DNA of 64,000 nucleotides, from NCBI RefSeq assembly GCF_965227505.1, contig NZ_OZ245757.1, positions 2,046,001 to 2,110,000 of the forward strand, in the 5' to 3' direction. The stretch comes from Pelagibius sp965227505. GTDB lineage: Bacteria > Pseudomonadota > Alphaproteobacteria > Kiloniellales > Kiloniellaceae. The translations under genes and the position numbers were made by a program. Each line of letters opens with the position of its first letter. Position 1 is the stretch's first letter. This document shows positions 9,576 through 23,607 of the stretch, piece by piece. The notes beneath the pieces were generated by a model that was not told the DNA's origin, did no database searches, and saw nothing but the letters and a program-made list of their open reading frames with translations.

Positions 9576-11507
9576 TCAAGAGTCCGCCTTATGCACGGAT
9601 CGCTCGGACAGGGCCTCGAAACGATCCAGGTCCACTTTGCGGCCCTCTTCTTGGTCGCGGATTTTCTGAGCAGCCTGCATACGTTTCAGCTGTTCCTCCG
9701 CCATATCCTTCGCAAGCGCATTGGCCTCCTCGACAACCAGAGGACCGAGCCGGCGCTCACGCATAACCCCCAAAATGTGCATAACGGATTGCCGCGCCAC
9801 CTCTTCCGAGGCGTCGGGTCGGGCAAACCTGCCATGCACATAACGCTCCGGGGCCAAAAGCGTGGCCAAAAGCCCCGAAAACCCCAGTTCTGAGAGGTGG
9901 CATTTCACACCTTCACTGTCAAGGTCCGTATTGCCGGCGATACAGTCGATCAAAGCCTGCCGTAAGCCATCGAGATCGCGGTCAGCGAAGTCCAGACCTG
10001 CCAGATCCTCAACCAACTCGGTTAATAATTTGTTGTGATTGATCAGCGCGGCAAGGAGCAGTTCTTCCGTGCGGTTGGGCGCCGGCACCTCGCTGGCCGA
10101 ACGGCGCCGGGCCGGCGGATAGGGGTCCACCGGCCAGCCGCGGCCACCGCCGAACCGGGCCTTGCCCCCGCGTCCGCCGCGGAAACCCTGGGAAAATCGT
10201 TCTCCACTCCTACCCTGGCGCCCGGCGCCCGGGTTAAAGACCTCGCCGTAGCGGCGGTCCATCTCCGCGCGGTAGTCCTCGCGCAGGTCCGGGTCGCGGA
10301 TCGCCCCTACCTGCTCGCGCAGCGCGGCGCGGATGGCGGCCCGGCGCTCCGGCGTGTCGGCGGGCCGGCCCTCGACCGCCTTGCGCCAGACCAGATCGGC
10401 CAGCGGCAGGGCGGCATCCAGCACCCCGCGCAGAGCCTGGGCGCCGCGGTTGCGCAGCAGACTGTCCGGGTCCTCCCCCGCCGGCAGCAGGGCGAAACGC
10501 AGGCTTTTCCCCGGTTTCAGCAGCGGCATGGCGCGCTCGGCGGCGCGGAAGGCGGCGCGCTGGCCCGCCGCATCGCCGTCGAAACAGAGCGTCGGCTCCG
10601 GCGCCAGGCGCCAGAGGGCGGCGATCTGATCCTCGGTGATGGCGGTGCCCAGCGGCGCCACCGCCGCCGGAAAGCCGCCCTCGGCCAGGGCGATGACGTC
10701 CATGTAGCCCTCCGCCACCAGCACCTCGCCGCTGTCGTGCGCCGCCTTGCGGGCGCGGGCCAGGTTGTAGAGCTCCCGGCCCTTGTGGAACAACGGGGTT
10801 TCCGGGGAATTCAGGTACTTGGCCTTGGAGTCCCCCAGGGCCCGGCCGCCGAAGGCGATCACCCGCCCCCGCCGGTCGGTGATGGGGAAGATGACGCGGT
10901 GGAAGAAGTAATCCCGCAGCGCTTCTTCGGTGGCGGGGGCGCCCTCGTCGCGCTTCACCAGCCCGGCCTCGATCAACTGCTCCACTGCGATCCCGCGCGC
11001 CCGGAGCGCCCGGGCCAGCGCGCCGCGCTCCCGCGGCGCGAAACCCAGGCGAAAGGCCGCCACCGTCTGGGGCGCCAGGCCGCGCCCGGCCAGATAGTCG
11101 CGCGCCTCCGCCCCGGCGCTGCCGGCAAGCTGCTCCTGAAACCAGACCGCCGCCGCCTCCAGCACATCCAGCAGGCCGGCGCGCTTCTCCGCCCGGGCGC
11201 GGTCCTGCGGGTCCTGCTGGGGCACCGCCATGCCGGCCAAACCCGCCAGCCGCTCCACGGTTTCCGGGAAGCTCAGGCCCTCGGTGTTCATGACGAAGTC
11301 GAAGGCGCTGCCATGCGCCCCGCAGCCGAAGCAGTGGTAGAAGCCCTTGTCGTCACTGACCGTGAAGGAGGGTGTTTTCTCGTTGTGAAAGGGACAGAGC
11401 CCGCTGTGCTCGCGGCCCCGCTTCACCAGCTTCACCCGCCGCCCGATCACCTCCGACAGGGTGATGCGGTTGCGCAGCTCGTCCAGGAAATCCGGCGGAA
11501 AGGCCAT
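9576..11507 (-). CDS. dnaG: DNA primase
   Basis: 643 residues. The zinc-binding domain has C38-x2-H41 and C59-x2-C62 (LCPFHNEKTPSF ... YHCFGCGAHG). The TOPRIM catalytic core follows, with VAEGYMDVIAL and the metal-binding FDGDAAGQRAA. The C-terminal DnaB-interacting domain is present after a basic, Gly/Arg-rich linker (RFSQGFRGGRGGKARFGGG). ATG at 11507 gives the usual MAFPPDFLDELR start; the longer frame would begin at TTG 11558. It synthesises RNA primers at the replication fork. The gap to rpoD is 100 bases. Confidence 0.96.
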   Translation of the reverse strand: MAFPPDFLDELRNRITLSEVIGRRVKLVKRGREHSGLCPFHNEKTPSFTVSDDKGFYHCFGCGAHGSAFDFVMNTEGLSFPETVERLAGLAGMAVPQQDPQDRARAEKRAGLLDVLEAAAVWFQEQLAGSAGAEARDYLAGRGLAPQTVAAFRLGFAPRERGALARALRARGIAVEQLIEAGLVKRDEGAPATEEALRDYFFHRVIFPITDRRGRVIAFGGRALGDSKAKYLNSPETPLFHKGRELYNLARARKAAHDSGEVLVAEGYMDVIALAEGGFPAAVAPLGTAITEDQIAALWRLAPEPTLCFDGDAAGQRAAFRAAERAMPLLKPGKSLRFALLPAGEDPDSLLRNRGAQALRGVLDAALPLADLVWRKAVEGRPADTPERRAAIRAALREQVGAIRDPDLREDYRAEMDRRYGEVFNPGAGRQGRSGERFSQGFRGGRGGKARFGGGRGWPVDPYPPARRRSASEVPAPNRTEELLLAALINHNKLLTELVEDLAGLDFADRDLDGLRQALIDCIAGNTDLDSEGVKCHLSELGFSGLLATLLAPERYVHGRFARPDASEEVARQSVMHILGVMRERRLGPLVVEEANALAKDMAEEQLKRMQAAQKIRDQEEGRKVDLDRFEALSERSVHKADS

Positions 11508-11760
11508 CGGCGAAAGCGACTCAGGTCTGTCTCGGCTCAGGGTTTTTCCGGCAGCCAAACGGCATTCAACCGCCGCTCAGTCCAACCCGCCGGTCGCACA
11601 GACTATCAGCAGATCCGCTCCACCGCACTGCCGTGAAACGCTTCGCGGGCCACAACGGTCTGGATGGATCGGCGCCAACCCAGTGGAAATCCTGTGAGTT
11701 TCCGGTTGAAAAACGGGGATAGTACAGGATGGTCGGGCTTCGCTATGGGTCGCCGCCACT

Positions 11761-12243
11761 TCATTCCAGGCGCATCTTGAACCAGGGGGTCGGTGCGGCC
11801 GTGCCTTCCTCCACCACCGCGAATCCGAAGCGCTCGTAGAGCCGCCGCGCGCCGGTGTTGGGCGTGTCGGTTTTCAACTCCACCGGACGGCCGATGGCCG
11901 CCAGCACTTCGCTCAGCAGGGCCGAGCCGATGCCCCGGCCCTGCCAGGCCGGCGCGACGAAGAGATTGTGGAGAAACCAGTACTCGGGGGCCCGCCAGAC
12001 CGAGGCAAAGGCAAGAACCCCGGCGCTGCCGTCCGTGTTTCCGTCCAGGCCCGTGTCCGGGCCGCCGGCCTCGGCCACCCAGAGCGCCTCGCCATAGGTG
12101 GAGCCGGCGAACTCCTCCAAAGCGTAGTCCCGATCCTCCCAGTGGAAGGCGGCCCGGCGGGCGTCGCGGTAGATTTCGGCGCAGGCCGGCGCGTCGCTGT
12201 CCCGCGCCTTGCGGAAAACGGGCTGGATCGGACCCGGAGTCAA
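11761..12243 (-). CDS. GNAT-family N-acetyltransferase
   Basis: 160 residues of GNAT fold. The acetyl-CoA pyrophosphate loop is AWQGRGIGSALL, and the C-terminal NTGARRLYERFGF with the usual Tyr is present. A variable middle has GGPDTGLDGNTDG. The gene starts only 8 bases after yqeY stops and lies ahead of dnaG, so it is inserted in the macromolecular-synthesis gene line; co-transcription with yqeY is likely. The substrate is unknown. Confidence 0.85.
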   Translation of the reverse strand: MTPGPIQPVFRKARDSDAPACAEIYRDARRAAFHWEDRDYALEEFAGSTYGEALWVAEAGGPDTGLDGNTDGSAGVLAFASVWRAPEYWFLHNLFVAPAWQGRGIGSALLSEVLAAIGRPVELKTDTPNTGARRLYERFGFAVVEEGTAAPTPWFKMRLE

Positions 12244-12251
12244 ACGAGGGG

Positions 12252-12707
12252 TCAGACGAGGGCTTCCTTGACGATGCCGCTGGCCTTGCCGAAGTCCATG
12301 CGGCCGGGATAGCGCTCCTTCAGGGTGCCCATGACCCGGCCCATGTCCTTGACGCTGGAGGCGGAAAGCTCGGAGATCACACCCTCGATGGCGGCGCGCA
12401 TGTCCATCTCGTCCATCTGCTTGGGCAGAAAGCGCTCGATGACCCCGATTTCCTCGGCTTCCCGCTTGGCCAGATCGTCGCGTCCGCCCTTGGTGTACAT
12501 CTCGATGGAATCGTGACGCTGCCGGACCATCTTCTGCAGCATCTCCAGGATCGCCTCGTCGCCAACCCCCTCGCCGTTACCCTTGCCGCGCTCGGCGATG
12601 TCGCGGTCTTTCAGGGCCGCCAGGATCAAGCGCAGGGTCGAGGTGGCCTCGGCCTCCTTGGCTTTCATGGCGTCCTTCAAAGCGTCGTTCAGACGAGTGC
12701 GCAACAT
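12252..12707 (-). CDS. GatB/YqeY domain protein
   Basis: 151 residues covering the whole YqeY family: LRTRLNDALKDAMKAKE at the start, TLRLILAALKDRDIA, then the C-terminal helical tail RYPGRMDFGKASGIVKEAL. The domain is shared with the tail of GatB, the amidotransferase subunit that binds tRNA. The free-standing protein has no settled function. In alphaproteobacteria it often precedes dnaG, as it does here. It is divergent from carA across 195 bases. Confidence 0.93.
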   Translation of the reverse strand: MLRTRLNDALKDAMKAKEAEATSTLRLILAALKDRDIAERGKGNGEGVGDEAILEMLQKMVRQRHDSIEMYTKGGRDDLAKREAEEIGVIERFLPKQMDEMDMRAAIEGVISELSASSVKDMGRVMGTLKERYPGRMDFGKASGIVKEALV

Positions 12708-12902
12708 GGATGGTCTTCCCTTTCCCTCGCAAGGCGCGGGAGGTTAGCCCAATTACCCCAATTTGGCAAAACACCTTATGATGACTTAACTAATTGAAAT
12801 ATATAGATTATGGACTTTTTCCTGACCGTGGTGCCAGGGGGGCTTTTCCTGGCGGCCCGTTGCCGCTAAACATCTCATCGCCTGCGTTCTAGGATCCGCT
12901 TC

Positions 12903-17427
<4,525 letters not shown>

Positions 17428-17506
17428 TTGTGCTGTAGACTTTACAGCCCCGCCAAATCAGGCACACTTGTTCTCTTGGCAATTAGGAAGCATCAGGTTT
17501 GCTCCC

Positions 17507-17983
17507 ATGAGCGACAAAGTACCCATGACGGCGCAAGGCTATTCCAGCCTTGAAGAAGAGCTGCGTTACTTGAAAACAACCGCGCGGCCGGAAGTCATCC
17601 GCGCGATTGCCGAAGCACGCGAGCACGGCGACCTTTCCGAGAACGCCGAATACCATGCCGCGCGCGAGCGCCAGAGCTTTATCGAGGGCCGCGTGGCCGA
17701 GCTCGAGGACAAGATCGCCCGGGCCGAGGTCATCGACGTGGCCTCGCTGGACGGCGACACGGTCAAGTTCGGCGCCACCGTGACCCTGGTGGACGAGGAC
17801 ACCGACGCCGAGACCGCCTACCAGCTGGTGGGCGAGATGGAGGCCGACGTGAAGGCAGGCCGCCTGGCCATCACCGCACCGCTGGCCCGTGCGCTTATTG
17901 GCAAGGAAGTGGGCGATTCCGTCGAGGTCATGACCCCCGCCGGCTCCAAGGCCTACGAAATCCTGAAAGTCCAATACGTCTGA
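17507..17983 (+). CDS. greA: Transcription elongation factor GreA
   Basis: 158 residues. The N-terminal coiled coil has the acidic tip GDLSENAEYHAARERQ, whose Asp/Glu reach the polymerase active site to promote cleavage of backtracked RNA. The C-terminal FKBP-like domain ends TPAGSKAYEILKVQYV. ATG 17507 (MSDKVPMT) is the usual start; the longer frame into carB is not needed. An inverted repeat GCTGTA/TACAGC lies at 17432-17448 in the 79-base gap after carB, with no T run, so it is not called a terminator. Confidence 0.96.
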   Translation: MSDKVPMTAQGYSSLEEELRYLKTTARPEVIRAIAEAREHGDLSENAEYHAARERQSFIEGRVAELEDKIARAEVIDVASLDGDTVKFGATVTLVDEDTDAETAYQLVGEMEADVKAGRLAITAPLARALIGKEVGDSVEVMTPAGSKAYEILKVQYV

Positions 17984-18007
17984 GCGGCCGCGCTGCTGAG
18001 CGCCGCT

Positions 18008-18556
18008 TTACGAACCGTCGACGCTGAGATCGAGGCAGGCTTCGATCTCGTCGTCGATGAGGCGGCCGCTGCGCTGGAAGCCGCAGGCCTCGTAGAAGGG
18101 GCCCGGACCGCCCTCCCCCTCGACGTAGCTCAGGCAGAGGCGCGAGAAGCCGTTGCGCCGGGCGAGCTCCGCCAGGATCGCGATGACCCGGCGGCCGAGC
18201 CCGCGGCCCTGATGCCCGTCGGCGATCATCAGCCGCCAGATGAAGAGGCTGTCGTCCGCGATCTTGCCTTCCGGATCGAAGTCCGAGTCAGGAGCATCGC
18301 CCACTGTTTCGGCAGGCTCGCAGCGGGGATCGTGCAGCATCACGAAGCCGACCGGCTGGTCGCACTCGTAGACGGCGCGGAACCAGGCAGTGTCGTGGTA
18401 GTGGCCCTGGACCAGGGAGACCGCGTTGCCGGCGACGAACTGCCGCTGTTCCTCGGTCACCTTCAGGCGCAGGATTGCCAGGTAATTGTCGACGGTGATT
18501 TCGACAAGGCGCAGGCTTTCCCCTTGCGCCGGAATGTAGTCGAGTTCGCTTTTCAC
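18008..18556 (-). CDS. GNAT acetyltransferase, spermine/spermidine-acetyltransferase-like
   Basis: 182 residues. The GNAT core has IWRLMIADGHQGRGLGRRVI as acetyl-CoA loop and FYEACGF near the C-terminus. The N-terminus (LRLVEITVDNYLAILRLKV) and the VGFVMLHD strand resemble Blt/SpeG-type diamine acetyltransferases. It converges on greA with 24 bases between. Substrate is inferred from resemblance only. Confidence 0.8.
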   Translation of the reverse strand: MKSELDYIPAQGESLRLVEITVDNYLAILRLKVTEEQRQFVAGNAVSLVQGHYHDTAWFRAVYECDQPVGFVMLHDPRCEPAETVGDAPDSDFDPEGKIADDSLFIWRLMIADGHQGRGLGRRVIAILAELARRNGFSRLCLSYVEGEGGPGPFYEACGFQRSGRLIDDEIEACLDLSVDGS

Positions 18557-18612
18557 CGCCGTCTCCCAACCGCCATCCCGTCGCCGCCGCCTCCGGGGCG
18601 CTGGGCCCTGCG

Positions 18613-19110
18613 TCAGTCGGCTGCCGGCTCCAGGCCCTGGTTCACGTCGATGGGCACGCCGGGCGTCGCCTTGGCGGTGCGGATCACCTGAATGGTCTTC
18701 ACTGTGACCACGTGAGGCACGGAGGTCAGGCGCTGGGTCAGTTCGTTCTCGTGCGCGGTGTTGCGCGCGACCAGGCGCAGCACGAAGTCATCCGGGCCGC
18801 GGGCCATGTGGCACTCGCGCACCTCCGACCAGCCGCCGACCAGGCTTTCGAACTCGGTCAGCACCGCGTCCGACTGGCTGTCCAGGCCGACCAGCGCAAA
18901 AAAGGTCACCTCGAAGCCCAGGGCCTCGGCCTGCAACTCGGCGTGGTAGCCGCGGATGAAACCCGCCTCCTCCAGCGCGCGCACGCGGCGCAGACAGGGC
19001 GGTGCGGAAATGCCTGCGCGGCGGGCCAGCTCCACATTGGTGATGCGGCCGTCCTCCTGCAGGTCCTGCAGTATCTGGAGATCGATTCGGTCCAACTTGA
19101 CCCGACGCAT
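18613..19110 (-). CDS. Lrp/AsnC-family transcriptional regulator
   Basis: 165 residues. The N-terminal winged HTH (LDRIDLQILQDLQEDGRITN, then ELARRAGISAPPCLRRVRAL) is followed by the AsnC/RAM effector domain (GFEVTFFALVGLDSQ ... HMARGPDDFVLRLVA). The TIQVIR strand near the end is typical. I start at ATG 19110, where GTGAGGG lies six bases upstream, rather than at the longer 19530 start. Such regulators form octamers that respond to amino acids. The target genes cannot be read; the neighbour on its upstream side is divergent. Confidence 0.92.
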   Translation of the reverse strand: MRRVKLDRIDLQILQDLQEDGRITNVELARRAGISAPPCLRRVRALEEAGFIRGYHAELQAEALGFEVTFFALVGLDSQSDAVLTEFESLVGGWSEVRECHMARGPDDFVLRLVARNTAHENELTQRLTSVPHVVTVKTIQVIRTAKATPGVPIDVNQGLEPAAD

Positions 19111-19414
19111 ATAACCCTCACCCTTCGGTTCCAGCCCCCGGGGCCGACGACACGGCCCTCGACCCGGTTTCTTATAAGATCGCGCAGCCCTGCAAACATT
19201 GCGCGCAACAATATTACCGAGGCCCGGAAGCCGCGCAACCCCAATGGGTTGTGCAAAACCTTGGACGGGCGTTACGGGACCGCAGGCAAAAGGGGTGCTG
19301 GTGTGCCGCGCAGACCGGTGCGGCCGCCCTTGGCGCGCGCGGCGGCCCTCCAGGCGAATTCTCCCGCGGGACCCTCTTGCACCGCACCGAACACCCGCCC
19401 ATAGTCGCGCCGCA

Positions 19415-20467
19415 ATGGCCCGATCAGACGATCCCAAGCTCCAGACCACCGCCGCAGCGGGCAGAGACGCTTCGGACTCCGCCCTCGACGGCCTCACCTG
19501 CTGGGTGGTGACCGACGGCAAGGCGGGCATGGAGATTCAATGCCTTGGGCTCGCCGAAGCCATCGGCCTCCCACCCGTGGTGAAACGCATCCAGGTGACC
19601 AAGCCCTGGCGCTGGATGGCGCCGGGCATGATTCGCGACCCGCTGGCCACCCTGGGGCCCAAGGGTGACCGCCTGAGCCCGCCCTGGCCCGACCTCTGGA
19701 TCGCCAGCGGCCGCCAGACGGTGCCCCTGAGCCGCGACATGCGCGCGATTTCCGGCGGCCGCAGTTTCACGGTCCAGGTGCAGAACCCGGTGATCGACCC
19801 CGCCTGCGTCGATCTGGTGGTGACCCCCGACCACGACCTGCTGACTGCGCCCAACGTGCTCTCGACCCGCGGTGCCTTGGGCCGGGTGACGCCGGAACGC
19901 CTGAAGGAAGCCGGCGCCGCCTTCGCCGCGCGCTACGATGCCCTGCCGCGCCCGCGCATCGGTGTGCTCATCGGCGGCGACAACAAGGTCTTCCGCATGA
20001 CCTCTGCGATCATGACGCAGCTCACCGAGCAGCTCGCCCGCCTGGCGCGGGAGCAGGGCTGCGGCCTGATGATCACGCCCTCCAGGCGCACCGGCGCCAG
20101 AAACGAAGCGATCCTGCGCAAGGGGCTGGCCGGCCTGCCCGCCGACATCTGGGACGGCGAGGGCGAGAACCCCTATTTCGCCATTCTCGGCCTGGCGGAC
20201 CACATCATCGTCACCGGCGACTCGGTCAACATGGTCTCCGAGGCCTCCAGCACCGGGAAACCGGTCCAGGTGGTGCAACTGGAGGGCGGCTCGGCCAAGT
20301 TCAGCCGCTTCCACGGCTCCCTCCGGGCTGCCGGCATCACCCGCCCCTTCGACGGAGACCTGCAAACTTGGGACTATGAGCCTCTTGCGGAAACCCAGCG
20401 CATCGCCGCCGAAATCCGCCAGCGCCTGATCGACCGCCACAGGCGCGCGGTGCCGCAGAGCGCCTGA
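19415..20467 (+). CDS. ELM1 (mitochondrial fission) family protein
   Basis: 350 residues. Family traits are the opening CWVVTDGKAGMEIQCLGLAE, the middle IGVLIGGDNKVF and SRRTGARNEA, and the C-terminal DHIIVTGDSVNMVSEA, which resembles GT-B glycosyltransferase folds. In plants ELM1 recruits DRP3 to mitochondria for fission; the bacterial members (formerly DUF1022) have no settled role, and a sugar-nucleotide-binding function has been suggested by fold. ATG 19415 is chosen as the first residue preceding the conserved block. Two unusual genes follow on the same strand. Confidence 0.85.
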   Translation: MARSDDPKLQTTAAAGRDASDSALDGLTCWVVTDGKAGMEIQCLGLAEAIGLPPVVKRIQVTKPWRWMAPGMIRDPLATLGPKGDRLSPPWPDLWIASGRQTVPLSRDMRAISGGRSFTVQVQNPVIDPACVDLVVTPDHDLLTAPNVLSTRGALGRVTPERLKEAGAAFAARYDALPRPRIGVLIGGDNKVFRMTSAIMTQLTEQLARLAREQGCGLMITPSRRTGARNEAILRKGLAGLPADIWDGEGENPYFAILGLADHIIVTGDSVNMVSEASSTGKPVQVVQLEGGSAKFSRFHGSLRAAGITRPFDGDLQTWDYEPLAETQRIAAEIRQRLIDRHRRAVPQSA

Positions 20468-20594
20468 AGGCCGGCGCCGCAAACCGATCGCCGGGGCCCC
20501 GGGCGGGATTTCGGGGAGCTTTGACCTGGCTCAATTGATCTTTCCGGCCGCTGCCTTTAAGTAAGGCCAACAGCCGCTTTCACGGAATTGCAAC

Positions 20595-21251
20595 GTGGCC
20601 AGCCCCGCCGCCGAACAGAGGGACTCATCGCCGCTCGATCTCGAGCGTTTCGCAGCCACGCCGCTGCGCCGCGAGCCCTTCGACTTTGTCATTGTGCCGG
20701 AGTTCCTCAGGCCCGAAGCGCTGCCGGCCATCGAGCAGGACTTCCCGGAGATCACCAAGGGCGGCAGCTTTCCCGCCCAGAGCCTGACCTGCGGTCCGCG
20801 CTTCACCGCCCTCCTGGCCGAGCTTCAGGGCCCGGCCGTCACGGCGGCCTTCGCCGGGAAGTTCGGGATCGACCTGAGCGGGCGGCCCACGATGGTCACC
20901 CTGCGCGGCCAGTCGCGCGCCAAGGACGGCCAGATCCACACCGACTCCAAGACCAAGCTGGTGACCGCGCTGATCTACCTGAACAGCGCCTGGGAGTCCG
21001 ACGGCGGACGGCTGCGCATGCTGAACCGGCCGGACGACCTGGAAGACTATGCCGCCGAGGTGCCGCCCCGGGCCGGCACCCTGGTCTGCTTCCGCTGTTC
21101 GGAGAACGCCTACCACGGCCATAAGCCCTTCGTCGGTCAGCGCCGCTCCATCCAGCTCAACTGGCTGACGGACGAGAGCGTGCTGAAGCGCGAACTCGGC
21201 CGCCACGCCTTTTCCGCCTGGACCAAACGGGTGCTGCGCTTCGGCACCTGA
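20595..21251 (+). CDS. 2OG-Fe(II) oxygenase
   Basis: 218 residues from a GTG start. The jelly-roll iron site is visible as H115-x-D117 (GQIHTDSKTK) and a distal His in NAYHGHKPF (about 174 or 176), with Arg183/184 (GQRRSIQLNW) for 2-oxoglutarate. LIYLNSAWESDGGRLRML is typical of prolyl-4-hydroxylase-like members. It hydroxylates a protein or small molecule that is not identifiable here. A 636-residue unknown gene follows after 56 bases in the same direction, so they may form a pair. Confidence 0.85.
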   Translation: MASPAAEQRDSSPLDLERFAATPLRREPFDFVIVPEFLRPEALPAIEQDFPEITKGGSFPAQSLTCGPRFTALLAELQGPAVTAAFAGKFGIDLSGRPTMVTLRGQSRAKDGQIHTDSKTKLVTALIYLNSAWESDGGRLRMLNRPDDLEDYAAEVPPRAGTLVCFRCSENAYHGHKPFVGQRRSIQLNWLTDESVLKRELGRHAFSAWTKRVLRFGT

Positions 21252-21307
21252 CGCCCAATCTGACGCCCCGGCCTTTCGAGACCCGTCGAGAAGAAAGTAC
21301 GCTCCCC

Positions 21308-23218
21308 ATGGCGCTCAACATCGAAACCTTCAGCAACGCCAAAGGCGGCAACGCCTTCTTCAAGGCGATCGGTCATCCCCTGGCGGCGCGCAAGGCGCGC
21401 GCCCTGCTGAACGAGCTTCAGGGTACGCCGCTGGCGGTCTACGATCCCCTGGGTTTCGCCAGGGCTTTCGCCGAGATCTACGACCTCGCCGGCCTCGACA
21501 TCCAGGCGGTCTACGTGCAGGACCTGGAGGAGATCGGCAGCGACATCCTCGGCCGCCAGGCCCAACCGGTGACCGACCTGCCGGGCAGCACGGCCGCCAA
21601 GGTGCTGGTCACCGCCTTCGATGCGGAGCGGCTGATCGCCCACATCCGCCACCTGCTGCCGGAGGGCGCGGAGGTGGTGAGCCTGGATGCCCTGCGCTTG
21701 CCGGCGGAGATGCTGACCAACACCCGCAACTACCTGGATGGGCTGAACTTCGCCACCAACCTGGTGTTCTTCCGCGAGGGCGGCGGCCACCACACGCGCC
21801 TCGCCACCGCCAACTACTGGTCGGCCTACGGCGCCAAGGCGCCCAGCGCCTGGTGCCTGCTGATGGACGAGGCCGGCGAAACCCTGGCCGAGTGGCAGGA
21901 CCCGCTGCCCGGCGCCAACGCCAGCGTGGTGATCGACTCGCAGGCGGTGCGCGCGCGCTTCGGGCTGGAGGCCTTCACCGGCAGCCTCTTCCTGCACGTC
22001 TGCGGCATCGCCGGGCATGACATCGTGAAGTACGCCCTCGACACCTACGGCGACAGCGACGCGGTGCTGTCCTGCACCCACGACGCCAACTCCTGGCCCG
22101 CCGATCTCTACGGCGGCCTGCCGGCCCCCAAGGACGGCGAGCAGGTGCTGCTCTGGGTGCAGAACAGCCACCCGGCGCCGGTGCCCGCCGGCAGCGTCGG
22201 CCTGAACCTCATGGGCGACGACACCGTCGCCTGGCTGGAGGAAGAGATCCCGCCCTTCGGCACCCGCGCCATCGACACGGCAGCGCTGTTGCCCGAGGCG
22301 CGCTGGCCGCAGCAGATCGAAGTGCAGGCCGGCAAGCACTTCGTCAGACCCCGCTACGAAGTCGTCGCCAACGGCGCCATGACGCCGCCGCGCAGCCGCA
22401 TCGCCCACGCCAATGTGGAGCGCGTCGACCTGAAGCCAGACCCGCGCATCCCGGAGCTGGCGAACCTGCTAGGCAAGGGCTTCATCCTGCCGGCGCCGAT
22501 CCTGCCGCGGGATCGCTTCCGCTCCATCGCCCTGCCGACGCCGATGTCGACCTGCCAGGACAACCTGCCCCTGGCGCTGCTGGCCTACGACCCGGAGGGG
22601 CGGGAGATCGGCACGAAGCGCCTCGGCAAGCTGCCGCGCGGCCACGCCACCATGATCGACGTCGCGGGGATGCTGGACGGCCAGGACCTTGATTGGGGCC
22701 ACATGGAGTTGATCTACGACTTCGCCGAGGGCGGCGAGGCCGACGGCTGGCTGCACGGCCTCTTCCGCTACGAGGACAAGGCCTCCGGCCACATCGCCGA
22801 GACCTCCTTCGGCGCCCATGTCTTCAACACGGTGATGACCTACAGGAACGAGCCCCAGTCCTACGCCGGGCGGGCGCCGGGGCTCTCCACGCGGCTGTTC
22901 CTCTCCTTCGGGCCGAAGCCCTACGAGCCGCTCTGCCACCTGATCTATCCGGCCTCCACGCCCTGGCACGAGAAAAGCCGTACGAACCTGATGCTGCACG
23001 ACCGCAACGGCGGGCTGATCGCCGAGCACGAGGTGCGCATCGCCTGCGGCGGTTCCCTGCTGTGGCGGCCGGCGGACTACTTCTCGGCATCAGACCTGGA
23101 GGCCGCCGGGCCGGAAGGCTACGTCATCATCCGCGACATGACCTGCCGCCTCTTCGGCTACCACGGCCTCACCAACGGCGAGAAGGCCTTCTCCTTCGAC
23201 CACATGTTCGGGTTTTAG
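21308..23218 (+). CDS. Conserved hypothetical protein, 636 residues
   Basis: I do not recognise the family. The first ~105 residues carry KARALLNELQGTPLAVYDPLG and look like a Rossmann-type alpha/beta unit. The rest reads as beta-rich, with repeated blocks such as LDGLNFATNLVFFREGGGHHT, DANSWPADLYGG and FSFGPKPYEPL, and conserved HGLFRYEDKASGHIAETSFGAH. No signal peptide or membrane segment is seen. It ends FSFDHMFGF and overlaps the convergent neighbour by 4 bases. It sits directly after the 2OG oxygenase, so it could be a partner or substrate; this is inference. Confidence 0.75.
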   Translation: MALNIETFSNAKGGNAFFKAIGHPLAARKARALLNELQGTPLAVYDPLGFARAFAEIYDLAGLDIQAVYVQDLEEIGSDILGRQAQPVTDLPGSTAAKVLVTAFDAERLIAHIRHLLPEGAEVVSLDALRLPAEMLTNTRNYLDGLNFATNLVFFREGGGHHTRLATANYWSAYGAKAPSAWCLLMDEAGETLAEWQDPLPGANASVVIDSQAVRARFGLEAFTGSLFLHVCGIAGHDIVKYALDTYGDSDAVLSCTHDANSWPADLYGGLPAPKDGEQVLLWVQNSHPAPVPAGSVGLNLMGDDTVAWLEEEIPPFGTRAIDTAALLPEARWPQQIEVQAGKHFVRPRYEVVANGAMTPPRSRIAHANVERVDLKPDPRIPELANLLGKGFILPAPILPRDRFRSIALPTPMSTCQDNLPLALLAYDPEGREIGTKRLGKLPRGHATMIDVAGMLDGQDLDWGHMELIYDFAEGGEADGWLHGLFRYEDKASGHIAETSFGAHVFNTVMTYRNEPQSYAGRAPGLSTRLFLSFGPKPYEPLCHLIYPASTPWHEKSRTNLMLHDRNGGLIAEHEVRIACGGSLLWRPADYFSASDLEAAGPEGYVIIRDMTCRLFGYHGLTNGEKAFSFDHMFGF

Positions 23219-23607
23219 CGGTCGGCATAATCGACACTGACACCCAATGCCTTGCTTTCGTATAGAAAGACTTGCTCCGAGCCGTTCCAGGAGATGACAA
23301 GCCGTCGCGGTCCGGTCCAACGGATGCGCGCATCCAGGCTCACGCGATCTCCTTCGGCAATCAGCACATCGGCTTCTTTCGCGAGCAGGGTATTGAAGCT
23401 CCGCTCGACTGTGATGTAGGTCGTCACACCGGTAGTGACGCCGCAGCCTCCCTCAGAAACCTGGGCCCGATAGCGGCCGTCTGGAGAGACCGCCTCCTGA
23501 ATGACGCTCTCCGAGCAAAGCGGCAGGAACGCGAACAAGGCACCGGCAGCCACGAGAATGGCCACGCCAAGAAACACCGCACACACAAACAAGGACCGCC
23601 GCAGCAT
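23215..23607 (-). CDS. Hypothetical small membrane-anchored protein
   Basis: 130 residues with one N-terminal hydrophobic helix (LFVCAVFLGVAILVAAGALF), followed by an exported domain with a Cys in LPLCSES, another in GGCGVTTGV, and strands ending LVISWNGSEQVFLYES. The fold resembles small lipoprotein-like beta sandwiches (DUF5412-like) but I cannot name it. Start ATG 23607 has GGAGAAG six bases upstream; the longer frame is less likely. Confidence 0.6.
   Translation of the reverse strand: MLRRSLFVCAVFLGVAILVAAGALFAFLPLCSESVIQEAVSPDGRYRAQVSEGGCGVTTGVTTYITVERSFNTLLAKEADVLIAEGDRVSLDARIRWTGPRRLVISWNGSEQVFLYESKALGVSVDYADR

Noticed and set aside
12832..12853. GCCAGG/CCTGGC hairpin before carA as an attenuator
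   Set aside because: Short, with no T run or leader peptide seen; not enough for a regulatory call.
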